From the NCBI GenBank assembly GCA_001931905.2, contig MSJI02000492.1:25544-89543 (forward strand): a stretch of DNA of 64,000 bases, written 5' to 3'. The stretch is from Cladosporium sp. IMV 00045. Taxonomy: Eukaryota > Ascomycota > Dothideomycetes > Cladosporiales > Cladosporiaceae. Each line of letters begins with the position of its first letter. The first letter of the stretch is position 1. Made by a program: the position numbers and the translations under genes. This document shows positions 53,772-64,000 of the stretch, piece after piece. The notes under the pieces were generated by a model. That model was not told the DNA's origin and did no database searches. It saw only the letters and a list, made by a program, of their open reading frames with translations.

Positions 53772-55286
53772 ATGTTCGACATCCAGGACCTCACTGGAAC
53801 TTCATTCAACGCATCCTCGAAGCTCCAAAGAGTCATCATGATCGACGCTCTGAAATCTGGCAAACATGCCATATCGCACCGGCCCTGTGTCCACATCAAC
53901 TTGGAGCATCCAGACCGAACATACACCACTTCCGACAAGCTATCCGGAACGGTACAGGTGGCAGTCACTTCGCCTACTGCTGTCAATTCTGTGCACATAC
54001 ATCTCCTTGGAATTGCCAGAACCAGGATCATACGCCCAACGATGGTCGTAGGCAAGTCGGACGACTCGAGAGGATATCACGAATTCCTTAACGTTGCGCA
54101 GCCCGCTCTCCAAGACTGCCTGCCGTCGGATCAAAAGCTTCGACCGGGCCAAGTCTACTCGTTTCCATTTCATTTCACAATTCCCAAGCGGCTACTGCCT
54201 CAAGTCTGCAGCGAACACACCGAACATTCCGACGTTCAGGATAGCCATCTGGCGCTGCCCCCATCAATGGACAATCGAGGTCTTGCTACCAGCGATGTGC
54301 TCGAAGACATATCTAGTCGCCCGGCGAATGTACATTACTGCATTTGCGCAACTGTCACAGGACGCTCCGGGTCTTATGATCAGTCAAACTCCTCTATTCT
54401 GGGCAAGCAAGTACACCATGTGAGGATCGTTCCCACCGCAAGCAACAGTCCTGCTCCATGGCCATATCACACTGGCAACATGCCCTTCGAGATTTGCTAT
54501 CGGCAAAAGAAAATTTTGAGGAGGAAGCTCGCAGCAGGTGTACTGGGAACAGTAGTTGTAGAAGCCGAGCAACCACAACCTCTTCGGGTCGCTCAGATCC
54601 TAGATTCATCATCAACGCTTATGTTCAACACTCCGGAGCTCGGGCTTTCACTGCTTTTCGAGCCTTCTTCAAGAAAAAATACTGTACCTGTGGTTGAGAA
54701 GGTCACAAGCAAGCTGAAAGTGCACACATGCTTTACAGCAACGCCGGAGTACGATCTTCCGGGGTTAAGACGACCTATGTGCGACGCCGATGCAAAACGC
54801 ATTACAGAGAGCATCGACCTGGGGACTCATATTATCGACAACACCCCATGGCGTTCAGTATTGGACACACATCAACCGGAAAGCTCAGGCGCACCTCCTC
54901 CTTACGATGGTCAAACTAATGAGCTGGGCTGTCCCCCTGTACTGCATGGCAACATACGACCAACACTAGCACACCAAAAACTCAGAGAGTCTCGAGTGGC
55001 AAGACTGGCCGTACCGCTCTCCTGTATCGCGATCACGAAGCCGTTGGTGCCAACGTTCTTCTCGTGCATAGTATCGCAAGTCTACACTTTGTCTCTATTG
55101 ATCTCATTCAAAGGAACCGGATATTCGAGCGCTGTAGACCTCAGTATTCCTGTGGAGGTTCTGGCCAGGAAAGCTACAGAACTGGCCTGTAAGGACTCCC
55201 ATTTCCCTTTGACCTCCTTCAATCAGGCAGTTTCAATGGTCGACAGCGATCATGTAGACGATGCAGAGTCGTGCCCCACTTATTGA
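53772..55286 (+). CDS. alpha-arrestin-like ubiquitin ligase adaptor
   Basis: Single exon, 504 codons, ATG at 53772. The N-terminal arrestin-like half contains INLEHPDRTYTTSDKLSGTV (residues about 42-61) and VHIHLLGIARTRI; the middle has a loop with LRPGQVYSFPFHFTIPKRLL, the usual N-to-C arrestin core. The C-terminal half ends with SQVYTLSLLISFKGTGYSS and VDLSIPVEVL. A PPPY motif in SSGAPPPYDG (about 390) is a binding site for WW domains of Rsp5/NEDD4 ligases. By family knowledge, such ART proteins recruit the ligase to plasma-membrane transporters for endocytosis. Assignment to a particular ART is not possible. Confidence 0.82.
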   Translation: MFDIQDLTGTSFNASSKLQRVIMIDALKSGKHAISHRPCVHINLEHPDRTYTTSDKLSGTVQVAVTSPTAVNSVHIHLLGIARTRIIRPTMVVGKSDDSRGYHEFLNVAQPALQDCLPSDQKLRPGQVYSFPFHFTIPKRLLPQVCSEHTEHSDVQDSHLALPPSMDNRGLATSDVLEDISSRPANVHYCICATVTGRSGSYDQSNSSILGKQVHHVRIVPTASNSPAPWPYHTGNMPFEICYRQKKILRRKLAAGVLGTVVVEAEQPQPLRVAQILDSSSTLMFNTPELGLSLLFEPSSRKNTVPVVEKVTSKLKVHTCFTATPEYDLPGLRRPMCDADAKRITESIDLGTHIIDNTPWRSVLDTHQPESSGAPPPYDGQTNELGCPPVLHGNIRPTLAHQKLRESRVARLAVPLSCIAITKPLVPTFFSCIVSQVYTLSLLISFKGTGYSSAVDLSIPVEVLARKATELACKDSHFPLTSFNQAVSMVDSDHVDDAESCPTY

Positions 55287-55479
55287 TTCGCCAAGTAGTC
55301 TAGCTTTGTTTATCGAATCACTAATACTATCCACGAAGTTTTCAAAGCAGCGCCTTGCTCTTGCTCCAATTGACCTTCATGCACATCATGTATTCGAAAG
55401 ATAGCTGTATGTACCCACCCTCATATTAGATAATTGCACAGTCTAGTAAGTGAAAACGGGAATTGATAGGCACAAGAGA

Positions 55480-56420
55480 AAGTCAATGCCGCCTGTTCGC
55501 TGCCGCAGAGGTCTAAAATTCGCGGGTTAACTTACCCTCGGTCAGTTTTTTTGTCGTTGCTTTGCTGATGATCGTTGCGCTGCGTTGTGCTGCATCTTGT
55601 TTCCCCAACTGTTTACCACTCAAATGTGTTTACGTGTCTGATATGGTCGCGCTAGCGACATGACCGGCACTCCTCCCGCGATCCTTTGCAAAGCCACGCA
55701 TGGCTAATTTTTCATCTCCACTTCAGCACAAGCGGGCGTGGTCGAGGATAAGAAAACCCAGGTTGACCAGCGAGTCCGTTATTCGATGTGAAGCAGAGCC
55801 GTTCTACACTCGGTCTCCCACAACATCTCCTCATGGACCGTTTTGGCAATTTCGAAAGCACTCCCATCGACGAGGTCGCGTCTTGGAGCCGTGCAGATAT
55901 CTATGCGAGCCTGCGGGCACGGCCAGAGATCCATGAGGGACCGGTCATCATGGCGGCGGGACTTGAAGACAGTGCTCGCCTGCGATTCTTATTGGATAGA
56001 GCTCAATTGCTTCCAGAAAAGGCGCGATCTGATGGGGGAAAACCTTGCAGCGCGCAATGACCCCGTCACGCAAGCGGGTTATGGAGTTAGTGTCTCGAGA
56101 GGAATGAAGCAAAGAGCAGTGTTGCGTGGTCGCGGATAGGCAACGTGGTGTTTCTCACCGTGAGACAAAACAGTTTGTATAAGGTACTTCAGAGAGAGCA
56201 CCGAGGAGACTTTGAGCAGTACTTCGATGAGATGCTCTCTGATATGAAGGTCATCTTTAATGAATAGCGGGACTGAGAGCGTCGAGGGCTGGTGCTACAT
56301 GTGCGAAAGCTAAGTTGTTTTTCCAAGCGGGATGGGCTCATCAGAACTCTTGCTTGTTTGTGCAACCCCTAACTCTACGTTCCTGCTCGATTTTGTGAAC
56401 ATTCTTGCATTTTAGAACGT
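55480..56420 (+). pseudogene. decayed gene and flanks, paralogous to segments around the HET gene
   Basis: Three overlapping plus-strand pieces look like one broken gene: from ATG 55833 MDRFGNFESTPIDEVASWSR and following; then in another frame FQKRRDLMGENLAARNDPVT (about 56010-56070); then in a third frame RIGNVVFLTVRQNSLYKVLQ to MLSDMKVIFNE, stopping at 56265. Flanks on both sides (55480-55790 and 56160-56420) resemble 46060-46490 and 48430-48690. No family was recognised. Introns instead of frameshifts cannot be excluded for one of the two junctions. Confidence 0.45.
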
Positions 56421-57083
56421 CTCCGCGACCCATGATAGCTTCATGTTGTCGTGATCCGTGGCCGCATTTGGCAGCATAAGTTACCGAGAGTTTTGTCTCC
56501 ACTCCTTGCATCAAACTACCATGTCTTTCCATCATACCCTCTTTGCGTCAAATCGAGCTGGCGTTTGCATTGCTAGATAACTATTAGTTACAGCTTGAGT
56601 GGTATGGTGACTTATCAATATCAGATACACAATGCAAGCGGATTGCAACTTGTTCCAGACCAACTTCTCAACGTCACATCTGGGTCTTCGAGTTTGGAGT
56701 CAATGCTTTGAGCCTGCATGCTGTGCGATGCCTGTATCATTGTTTGACATGGTACCTGATAGACAGCTTCGATTAATTAGCTGAGACCGATACGACTCCC
56801 GAGATTGCGGTCCTTCTGCGGGCGGAAGCACACGGCAAGTGGTACTGCAGTATTCGGATTCGAGGATCAACTAAATTCGCATTCGCAGCCGGAGAGGTCA
56901 TATCCTCGGAATTGCGACGCCAGGGCTGTATAGTAGCCAATCGGAAAGCTGGAGACTCCGAGGCTTCGAACCAAAACCTCGTCAGTCGTAGCACGTACGC
57001 AACGCCGATAGCAATAGGTTCGTGCTGTGGACTAGCATGGCGAGTCCATGATAACTTACTCGTAGTAGAAAGCGTCATGTGCC
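56421..57083. other. intergenic region upstream of the HCDH fusion gene
   Basis: No supported gene. A minus-strand frame at 56773-57078 has no domain and overlaps the promoter of the downstream gene. Confidence 0.5.
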
Positions 57084-57093
57084 TATATATAAA
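57084..57093 (+). promoter_or_regulatory. TATA box of the HCDH-propeller gene
   Basis: TATATATAAA, 106-115 bp upstream of the ATG at 57199. Confidence 0.6.
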
Positions 57094-57198
57094 CCACGCA
57101 GAAGGGCATATGATATATTTGGTATCATGCGCTCCTCAACACGTTACATCTTGATCACTACATAGTAAATATACAACGATCCATCTCTTGCTAAAGAT

Positions 57199-59146
57199 AT
57201 GGCCTTTTGGAAGACGGACAAAAGCCCGGCTGACCGACCTGTCGGTGTTCTGGGTGCTGGCGTTCTGGGTCGGCGGGTAGGTAAGTCCAACCCTGCTCTT
57301 ATACTTTACTTTGCGATCACTGCTAACGTTATAGGATGCATATGGGCTTCGGGCGGGCACAAGGTCGTCATCTTTGATCCTAGTGACTCTCAGCGCGCCC
57401 AAGCACTTGACTATGTGCAGACACACATTGCTACATACAGAGAGGAAACTGGTCGCCAAAGCGGTCAAGTGGAAGTGACAGACTGCATGAGAAAAGCTGT
57501 GGAGAAAGCCTGGCTGGTCATCGAATGCATTCCGGAAAACCTTCAAGCGAAGATCAAAGTCTTTGCAGACTTGGAAAGCGTTACTCTACCTGACACCATT
57601 CTGGCAACAAACTCGTCCTCGTACCGCTCCTCGGAGATGCTTGCGCAAGTCACGGAGCCTACCAAGGCCCGAGTCTTGAACATGCATTATTACATGCCGC
57701 CTGGGTGCATGATCGTCGAGCTCATGACGTGCGGCTTCACCGACAACGAAATAATCAAGTTTCTCACTGAGCGGTCGAAGGAAGTCGGAACTGTCCCCTA
57801 TGTCGCCAGGCGAGAATCTACCGGTTTCATTTTCAACAGGCTGTGGGCTGCTGTCAAGAGAGAGATACTCACGATTCTCGCTGAAGGGGTTTCGGAGCCC
57901 GAAGAAATCGATTCTATGTGGAATGAAATGTTTGTCAAGGGGGCTTCACTACCTTGCGCTACTATGGATGGTACGCTTGTTCCATTGTGTTGGGAGTGTT
58001 GCGATTTGACTGACCGTACTCGCAGCTGTTGGACTGGATACAGTGGCTCTGATCGAGAGGCACTATATCGCCGAGCGAGGGCTCTCCTCTGAGAAGACGA
58101 CGGACTTTTTGGACCGTGAGTATCTGCAGCTTGGAAAGCTTGGCAACAAGAGTGATCGAGGCGGACTATACCCAGCATCTGCGGCATCAACAGATAAAGG
58201 CGAAGGTGTCATCACAGTTTCTAGCACTGCCTTGAGTGCATCTCGCATTCTTGTGCTGGATATCGGACTGTCGAGCCCGACACCGACTCCTCAGTCTGGT
58301 GCCATCGTCGAAATTACCCGAGATAGAGCTGCTCGGACGCTCGTTGATGGCTTGAGTATGCCGGACGGGCTGGTGGTCGACCGGGAATCCCAGCGCATGT
58401 TCTGGACGTGCATGGGCCTACCTGGTGAAAGTGATGGTGCCGTCTACTCCGCCAACGTTGACGGGAGTGACTGCAAGATCGTTGTCGCTCCCGGACTTGT
58501 CAACACGCCGAAACAGCTGGCAAATGATACCTTGAACCAGCGACTCTACTTCTGCGACAGAGAAGGCGCAGGGGTCTTCCGATGCGGATACGATGGCACA
58601 AGCCTTCAGCGCATTCTGAGCGGCGTGAAAGGTGGCTCGAGCGGGGTCGAGGAGTTAACGTGGTGTGTTGGCGTGGCTCCTGTTCCCTCCGTTGGAAAAT
58701 TGTTCTGGTCGCAGAAAGGGCCGTCTAAAGGCAGGAAAGGACGGATCTTCTCTGCAAAGATTCCTTCATTGGATGAGGACTGCGTCGACGTTGGAAGCAT
58801 CCAGTGCGTGCTAGACAATCTTCCGGAGCCGATCGATCTAGAATACGACGATCAGTCGCAAGAGCTGTACTGGACGGACCGCGGCGAAATTCCTCTCGGA
58901 AACTCGCTCAATAAGATCAAGCTTGATGCAAGTGGCGAGAGTGCCCTGATCCAGGACGCCCATGGCCACCGAGTCATTGCTAGAAACTTCCATGAGGCGA
59001 TCGGGCTGAAATTGGATCCAGACACTGAAGAGATTATTGTTACCGATCTTGGAGGTAGCGTCTACCTGTTGGATAGACGATCGGGTTCCAAGACAGTGCT
59101 ATTCTCCGACGAGCAAAGGGCTTTCACCGGTGTCTCATACGTTTAG
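57199..59146 (+). CDS. fusion: 3-hydroxyacyl-CoA dehydrogenase plus YWTD/LDLR-B-type beta-propeller
   Basis: Exons 57199-57280, 57335-57970 and 58026-59146; phases close at 612 residues. Residues 14-250 form a 3-hydroxyacyl-CoA dehydrogenase: GVLGAGVLGRRVGCIWASGG (NAD loop), VVIFDPSDSQ, LVIECIPENLQAKIKVF, ILATNSSSYRSSEM, VLNMHYYMPPGCMIVEL, and a C-terminal-domain start ESTGFIFNRLWAAVKREIL. From about 300 onward repeated YWTD-like blades appear: MPDGLVVDRESQRMFWTCMG, AVYSANVDGSDCKIV, QRLYFCDREGAGVFRCGYDG, ELYWTDRG. The enzyme half would oxidise 3-hydroxyacyl substrates with NAD+; the propeller resembles low-density-lipoprotein-receptor YWTD or SMP-30-type folds. No signal peptide, so a cytosolic or peroxisomal place is likely (no C-terminal SKL). 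Confidence 0.87.
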
Positions 59147-60169
59147 TAACACAAGAGAAGAGTCGCAATACAAGGCTACAGAGCTCCCTGCAACAGGTTT
59201 CCATAGAACATCCATATATCATTTACCCATCAACTTACATCAGCTCAGAGCTCCACATCCAATGAGTCTTCACGCCTGCAGCAATTGCAACAATCTGACA
59301 GCTATCTTCCGCTCTTGTAGGCATCGCCAAGCTGGAAATACAAGATCTTGCTCTGAGTGCTATTTGAGCGCTTTATTAGCGAAGATTATCTTCTCTTGCG
59401 AGGTCGTGGGAATAATGGACGACAAAAACGTACACTGATTTTGGGATTCTGGCGATTTTGCTTTTCTTGTTTCTACCTTTCGATGAGACCGCGAGGTCAC
59501 TTTTATTTATTCATAAGGTACGAGAGGTGTTTTTAGTATGGGAAGTCTGGCCCGGAGGGCGGTGTTCTCTATGGAAAACGAGTACCTTTCTTTTCGATTG
59601 CGAATACCAGGGAAGGGAGCACACGCAAAATACGGAAGATTTATTAGTTGGAGGTGGTGTTTTTGTAGGTACCAGGGTAATTTTGTAATCGTTGATGATT
59701 GACAGATATGGAATTCGGCCACTTGGAGAAGCTCTGTGTCTTTCCACATCTCAAACGGCTATAACCCTAAGCGAGAAAACATATTGACCCCGATCCGTCG
59801 ACCCGCTCTCAATCATCGCAAGTTGACCAATTTGTACCCTCTCACTTGGTTTCTCGAGGTTCTCCCGATTGGATTCGCCATCCAAAGCCGGACAACTGAC
59901 GCTTGAGTTACTGCGAGCAAGTGAGGGATTGCTTGGCCCGAGACAACGGGATACATCTTCGATACGAAGCCGACATTTTGCATTAGTTTAGCAACTATCA
60001 GCTGTTAGCTTTGATTGTCACTTCAACACAGTGGCACGCATCGCCGCTCTTGATTCATTAAACGGTTCTGGTAAGTTCACTTCGTGCGCAACGTTTGATC
60101 ATGGCAAGCAGTAATACCCACGACAGAAACTCTTTGGAAATGATGTCATACTTTTTGAATGCCACTGAT
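59147..60169. other. intergenic region with one small Cys-rich ORF
   Basis: About 1 kb between converging genes. The only item is an ORF of 58 residues at 59262-59438 with CSNC and CSEC pairs (MSLHACSNCNNLTAIFRSCR); it could be a micro-zinc-ribbon or chance. Nothing else recognised. Confidence 0.4.
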
Positions 60170-61643
60170 CTAGAAACAAAATACCTGGTCCGCCATCTTT
60201 GGCGTGATTGAGGGAGGTTGGAACCCAAGATCTACCAATGCCTTTTTAGAGCCTTCCACCAAGCCAGGAGGCCCACAAAGCATGATCTTTGTATCATCAG
60301 ACGCCTGAGGGAGTTTTGTGGCGATGGTCTCTCGTGTAATATATCCCGATCCAAATGGCCAGCCTTGAGGAGGCTGATCAAGCATATACCAGACTTTCAG
60401 ATTCCCAGGATAAGCACGTGCAAAACGATCCAGTTCCTTTCGAAGGAGGATATCGTCTTCTGTGCGATTCGCATAAATCAAGTGGACCTCAGTCAGATCC
60501 CTGTCATCTTCGCAAATGGCCCGTATGAGTTGGTACATCGGGGTAACCCCAGTGCCTCCTGCGATCATCCCAATGCGCTCACAGAGGCCATTGTAATACT
60601 TCATAGCCCCCTTCGGCCCTCGAAAGGACACTTCGTCGCCTACTTGCAGGTTTGCGATGTATTTGCCTGTAAGCGCACCGCTTGGATAACACTTGACCAG
60701 CAGCTCCAGCTCGCCTCGATCCAGATTGTTGGAAGTCGGTGTATAGGATCGCGAAACAGCTTTTCCTTCGACCGGGCCTTTGATAGCCACATGCTGCCCG
60801 ATGGGAATGCCGACAATGTCGTTTTGCGTAGGGAGTCTGAAGACGAGTCGAAACACGGCAGGCGCCACTTCGTCTTTGACGATGAGTGGCAAGTTCTTGT
60901 AATCCTTGGGATCAAGTATTCCTCTCTGTGTATGTATCCCTGGTGACTTCAACGTCGTGTATGGGACGTAAGCAGGGTATTTGGTGAATCCCGACTCGAT
61001 GTGTGTCATGCGGCTCAGCTGTCTGGCCACGACGCCTGCAACAGCGGAGCAGAGTATAGCGGCTACGGAGAAGCCCTGTAGAAAGCCACCGACCCTCATC
61101 GTTCTCAGACGTGAAATGATGCGCAGGTCAGATCTTGCTTGCAATAGCAAGTCTACTGCTCTTTTGCGAAAGTCCGGAAACGCCATCGAAGCGACGGCAA
61201 CAGTTGCACCACAAACGCCAACACCCAGCGTCGAAGCAAGTCGTTTTGGCTTTTTGGCCTGTTTCGTGGGTGATGGTTGTTGAACAAGACGCACTGCAGT
61301 CTTGGGCGTGGCCGTTTTGCTGGCATTCGCGACTGTGCCGATGCAAAATGATTCTAAGATGGAGTCTGCGTCTTCGGAATGTCCAACATCGTGATACGCT
61401 TGGGTCGCATCGGTGCCTCCAGCCTCGAGAAGAACGTCTGCACCACCGGGATGATCACGAACATATTCAGAAACATCATAGACTGCGCGAATATCAGCCA
61501 AGCCCTTGCGCTCACGGATAATTGATCTTACCTTTTCCTTGAATTACCATCCACAAATCCTCGCGAGTGTTGTGAGCCACGACGTCCTTGATGTCAAACT
61601 CCCGTTCATGCGACTCGCTCGTCGCTCCATGGTCGAGTGACAT
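60170..61643 (-). CDS. cytochrome b5 / NADH-cytochrome b5 reductase fusion
   Basis: Exons 61532-61643 and 60170-61482 close phase at 474 residues. The N-terminal cytochrome b5 domain reads FDIKDVVAHNTREDLWMVIQ then VYDVSEYVRDHPGGADVLLE and YHDVGHSEDA; the two heme ligands are the His of HPGG and of VGHS. A middle region with hydrophobic segments (STLGVGVCGATVAVASMAF and GFSVAAILCSAVAGVVA) suggests membrane attachment. The C-terminal reductase has RSYTPTSNN (FAD), GELELLVKCYPSGALTGKYI, MIAGGTGVTPMYQLI (NADH) and IMLCGPPGLV. The protein would pass electrons from NADH via FAD to heme for desaturases, P450s or sterol enzymes. Start ATG 61643 begins the conserved domain after 14 residues. Confidence 0.92.
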
Positions 61644-62344
61644 CGTGGTGACAATGCCAACTGTTCTTCCGGCGAAGCAGTCGGAGAAGATGGGTCCGGA
61701 AAGCGTGGAGATGAGATAGAAAGCAGAAAGCCGTCTTTAACAGGTCGTAAATCTTATCCTGGCATGATATATGATCTATAGTACTAAGTACTTACGTGCA
61801 CATCTACCAGCTTGCGCAATGATCCGAGGGCTTTACTGGCCGTGGAAATGCTTTGGAGGACAAGGGCTCTCCGATTGGTCTGTGGAAGTTGTTCCTGACC
61901 GTTTCCGAGGTACGGCGGCATCGAAATTTCGCGCCACTGCGCTTTCCGGGGATTGTTAGTAGAGGCCGCGAAAGCGCCAGACCGACACGACAGTGCGCGA
62001 CGAATTGTTTTCGCGGTGAAGATAGGGTTATGCGTAAGACTTGCTGATTCCGAAACAGTCACATTTTTCTAGACTGGCAGCGTTCCTCGGTAAGGCGACG
62101 CCCGTCCATCCGGCAGCACCGTCACGCAATCTGACTGGCTCGGACAACATGTCTTTCCCTCCGTTGCGCTTAGGCTACGGGCACAGACAAGACGTCTCAG
62201 AGCGAAGACGATGCGTAATGCAGCCTCGAGCTTCTCGCAATCGGGTACTCGCCGGCTCGAATGTTCTTATATGCCTTCTCGCCGCGCCTACTCTATGTTA
62301 CGCTGCCTCCATGCCGACATTCTGATACATCGTCACACAGCATC
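61644..62344. other. divergent promoter region of the b5 reductase and edge P450 genes
   Basis: 701 bp, no supported gene. Small frames lack domains. Confidence 0.5.
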
Positions 62345-64000
62345 ATGTCTACCATCAACTTCTATCTGCTCGGAGAACCGACTGTGAGCTCCAAAGCTTT
62401 GGACATCGAACCAGGAACAAGTCTGGAAAGCTTGAATTCCTTGATCGCAGCACACTTTGCCATTGTCGAGCCTGAAGGTGAGCTTTCAGAACCTTGACGC
62501 GCCCGGTGGACATCTTGCTAACGAGTTCGCCTGGGTAGAAATTGGGTTCACTGACGGCACAAATGCTTTCTCCAGCGTCGAGGACATCTTGAATTCGGCC
62601 GCGCCCATCGCAATCACTATCGCTGGGCGTGCAGCCCGTGATATCCCAGGCCCTCCCGGCGTACCTTACGCCGGCAACTTCTTCGATGTGTTCCCCGATC
62701 ACCTTGGAAATCATCAACGTCTCTTCGAAAGATACGGACCCATCATCAAAACGTCTAGTTTCGGGCGCGTCGTATACCAAACCAACGACCCCACGATCGC
62801 TGCTGTGGTTTTCGCCGAATCAGATTTCTTCACAAAGGAAATCAACGAAGATCATCCACTGTTTCGAATCAGATTTCTTCACAAAGGAAATCAACGAAGA
62901 TCATCCACTGTTTCCTCTCAAGAACAAAACTGCAGGAGTGTTCTTAGGCGATACAGACAGCCCAGAATGGAAGGTTGCTCACAAGTTCTTGCCTCCAGCA
63001 CTAGGGCCAAAGGCGGTTCGCCACTACGCACCCACAATGCAGCAGACTGTCGAGGATTCTTTTGCTGTATTTGATGCCCTGTGCGAGCAGGGCCAAGCAT
63101 GGAACGTCTACCAGTATATGCTGAAGCTCGGTTCTCAAGCGGTTGGGAAATTGACCTTGGGATTAGATTTCAACCATTTCGACTCTCCGGATGCAGAGCT
63201 GCACGAGATGGTTCACCTGATCGCAGAAGTCTTGACTCTCAATAAAAAGGTCTCTTCCAAAGGGACGTGGTACGGGAAACTACCTTTCGGTGATGCGAAG
63301 CGTCTGCGAAACACGAATGCGCGAATCGAAAGCCTTGTGGAAGAATCCATCAGACAAGCAGAGAAGGGAGGCGACCAAGACCTCCCCTTGCAAGAGGCAG
63401 CCCTACAGGCATCAAATATGGTCGATTACGCGATTCGCGCCACCGACAACCAAGGCAACAAGCTACCCAAGACAAGCCTCATCTGGGCGCTCATCGTCGC
63501 TACCGCAGCTGGGTTTACTACAACAAGTTCTTTGCTGTCCTGGTTGATATACGGATTGGTCACATACGAAGGAATGCAGGAGCGCCTTTTGCAGGAGCTT
63601 GTCGACGCAGGAGTCGACGAAACAACGACCTTCGATTCTGATCTCACTGACCGCCTCCCTTTCCTGGATCGGTATATCAAAGAAATGCAACGCCGCCATA
63701 ATCCCTCTTTTCAGCCTGGCCGAACAGCTCGAACGGATTTGATCTTACCCGGAGGCTATAAGATCCCTAAGGGCTCTGTAGTCATTCCAGCAATCCATCA
63801 TATCCACAACAATCCTAACATATGGGACAATCCGCACCGCTTTGATCCAGACCGGTGGGAGACCGACGAGGTGAAAGGCCGCCACAAAGCAGCATACGTG
63901 CCTTTCGCTACTGGGCAGAGGATGTGTATCGGGTTCAACTTCGCACTACAGGAAGTCAAGATCTTCCTTCCAAAGCTGATTTATAGGTACAAATTCCTAC
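62345..64000 (+). pseudogene. cytochrome P450 gene disrupted by a 49-bp tandem duplication (partial at right edge)
   Basis: Exon 1 62345-62477 (MSTINFYLLGEPTVSSKALD...) joins exon 2 at 62539 across a 61-nt intron with a CTAAC branch site. Exon 2 encodes RDIPGPPGVPYAGNFFDVFP and GPIIKTSSFGRVVYQ. At 62817 a 49-bp block (GAATCAGATTTCTTC...CACTGTTTC) is repeated exactly at 62866-62914, which shifts the frame by one. After the second copy the P450 continues intact in the shifted frame: SPEWKVAHKFLPPALGPKAV, an EMQR ExxR motif, NPHRFDPDRWE and the heme loop PFATGQRMCIGFNFALQE, running off the window. Without one copy of the block the frame would be continuous. This family carries a short ubiquitin-like N-terminal extension rather than a membrane anchor. 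Substrate unknown. Confidence 0.88.

Noticed and set aside
56940..57030. Possible tRNA because of a GGTTCGAA-like word on the minus strand (near 56968)
   Set aside because: No matching acceptor stem, D-arm or anticodon arm could be drawn around it.
44226..64000. Secondary-metabolite biosynthetic cluster
   Set aside because: P450s, reductases and regulators are present, but no polyketide synthase, peptide synthetase, terpene cyclase or prenyltransferase was seen.

Overview
The window is nuclear DNA of a filamentous ascomycete. The evidence is short GT-AG introns (about 45-65 nt, with CTAAC-like branch sites), Zn2Cys6 regulators, a HET-domain gene, fungal P450s, a fungal-type rvt gene and TATA boxes 80-110 bp upstream of highly expressed-looking genes. 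Family content and gene architecture fit a Dothideomycete (Capnodiales/Mycosphaerellales-like); that placement is inference. No bacterial, viral or organellar segment was recognised. Exon structures below were built by hand from splice signals; a 'phase-closed' model is one whose summed exon lengths are divisible by three with one terminal stop. LEFT PART (1-24.9 kb), mostly core genes: a membrane-anchored GH3 beta-glucosidase running off the left edge; an MMS1_N/DDB1-CPSF160-type propeller protein; a GYP8/TBC1D20-like Rab GAP; an AreB-type GATA factor; a type II PI4-kinase (LSB6); a RAD5/HLTF-like SNF2-RING protein; a short-chain dehydrogenase; and a sterol-glucosyltransferase-like UGT in three exons. 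Between LSB6 and the SNF2 gene, and again near 21.1-21.5 kb, lies a tandem repeat family with an 87-88 bp period; the first locus also encloses a frameshifted coiled-coil gene relic. MIDDLE (24.9-43 kb): a DUF2985 membrane protein; a 2 kb gene-poor stretch with an ORF split by a stop; a sorbose-reductase-like SDR facing a Zn2Cys6 factor; a secreted choice-of-anchor-B-like protein; a lariat debranching enzyme gene (DBR1) carrying an in-frame stop and a second motif change; an intact rvt gene (domesticated reverse-transcriptase-related cellular gene); and a secreted alpha/beta hydrolase with a C-terminal WSC domain. RIGHT PART (44-64 kb), more accessory: a P450, a HET-domain gene lying between two segments that recur, diverged, at 55.5-56.4 kb; a divergent pair of mitochondrial-looking proteins (flavin reductase-like and RidA); an eight-exon Zn2Cys6 regulator; an alpha-arrestin with a PPxY motif; a 3-hydroxyacyl-CoA dehydrogenase fused to a YWTD propeller; a cytochrome b5/b5-reductase fusion; and at the right edge a P450 gene disrupted by an exact 49-bp tandem duplication. 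The right part is enriched in redox and catabolic enzymes, but no classical backbone enzyme of a secondary-metabolite cluster was seen. The most notable items are the rvt gene, the broken DBR1, the 49-bp duplication in the edge P450, the 87-bp codon-multiple repeat arrays and the paired segments around the HET gene.
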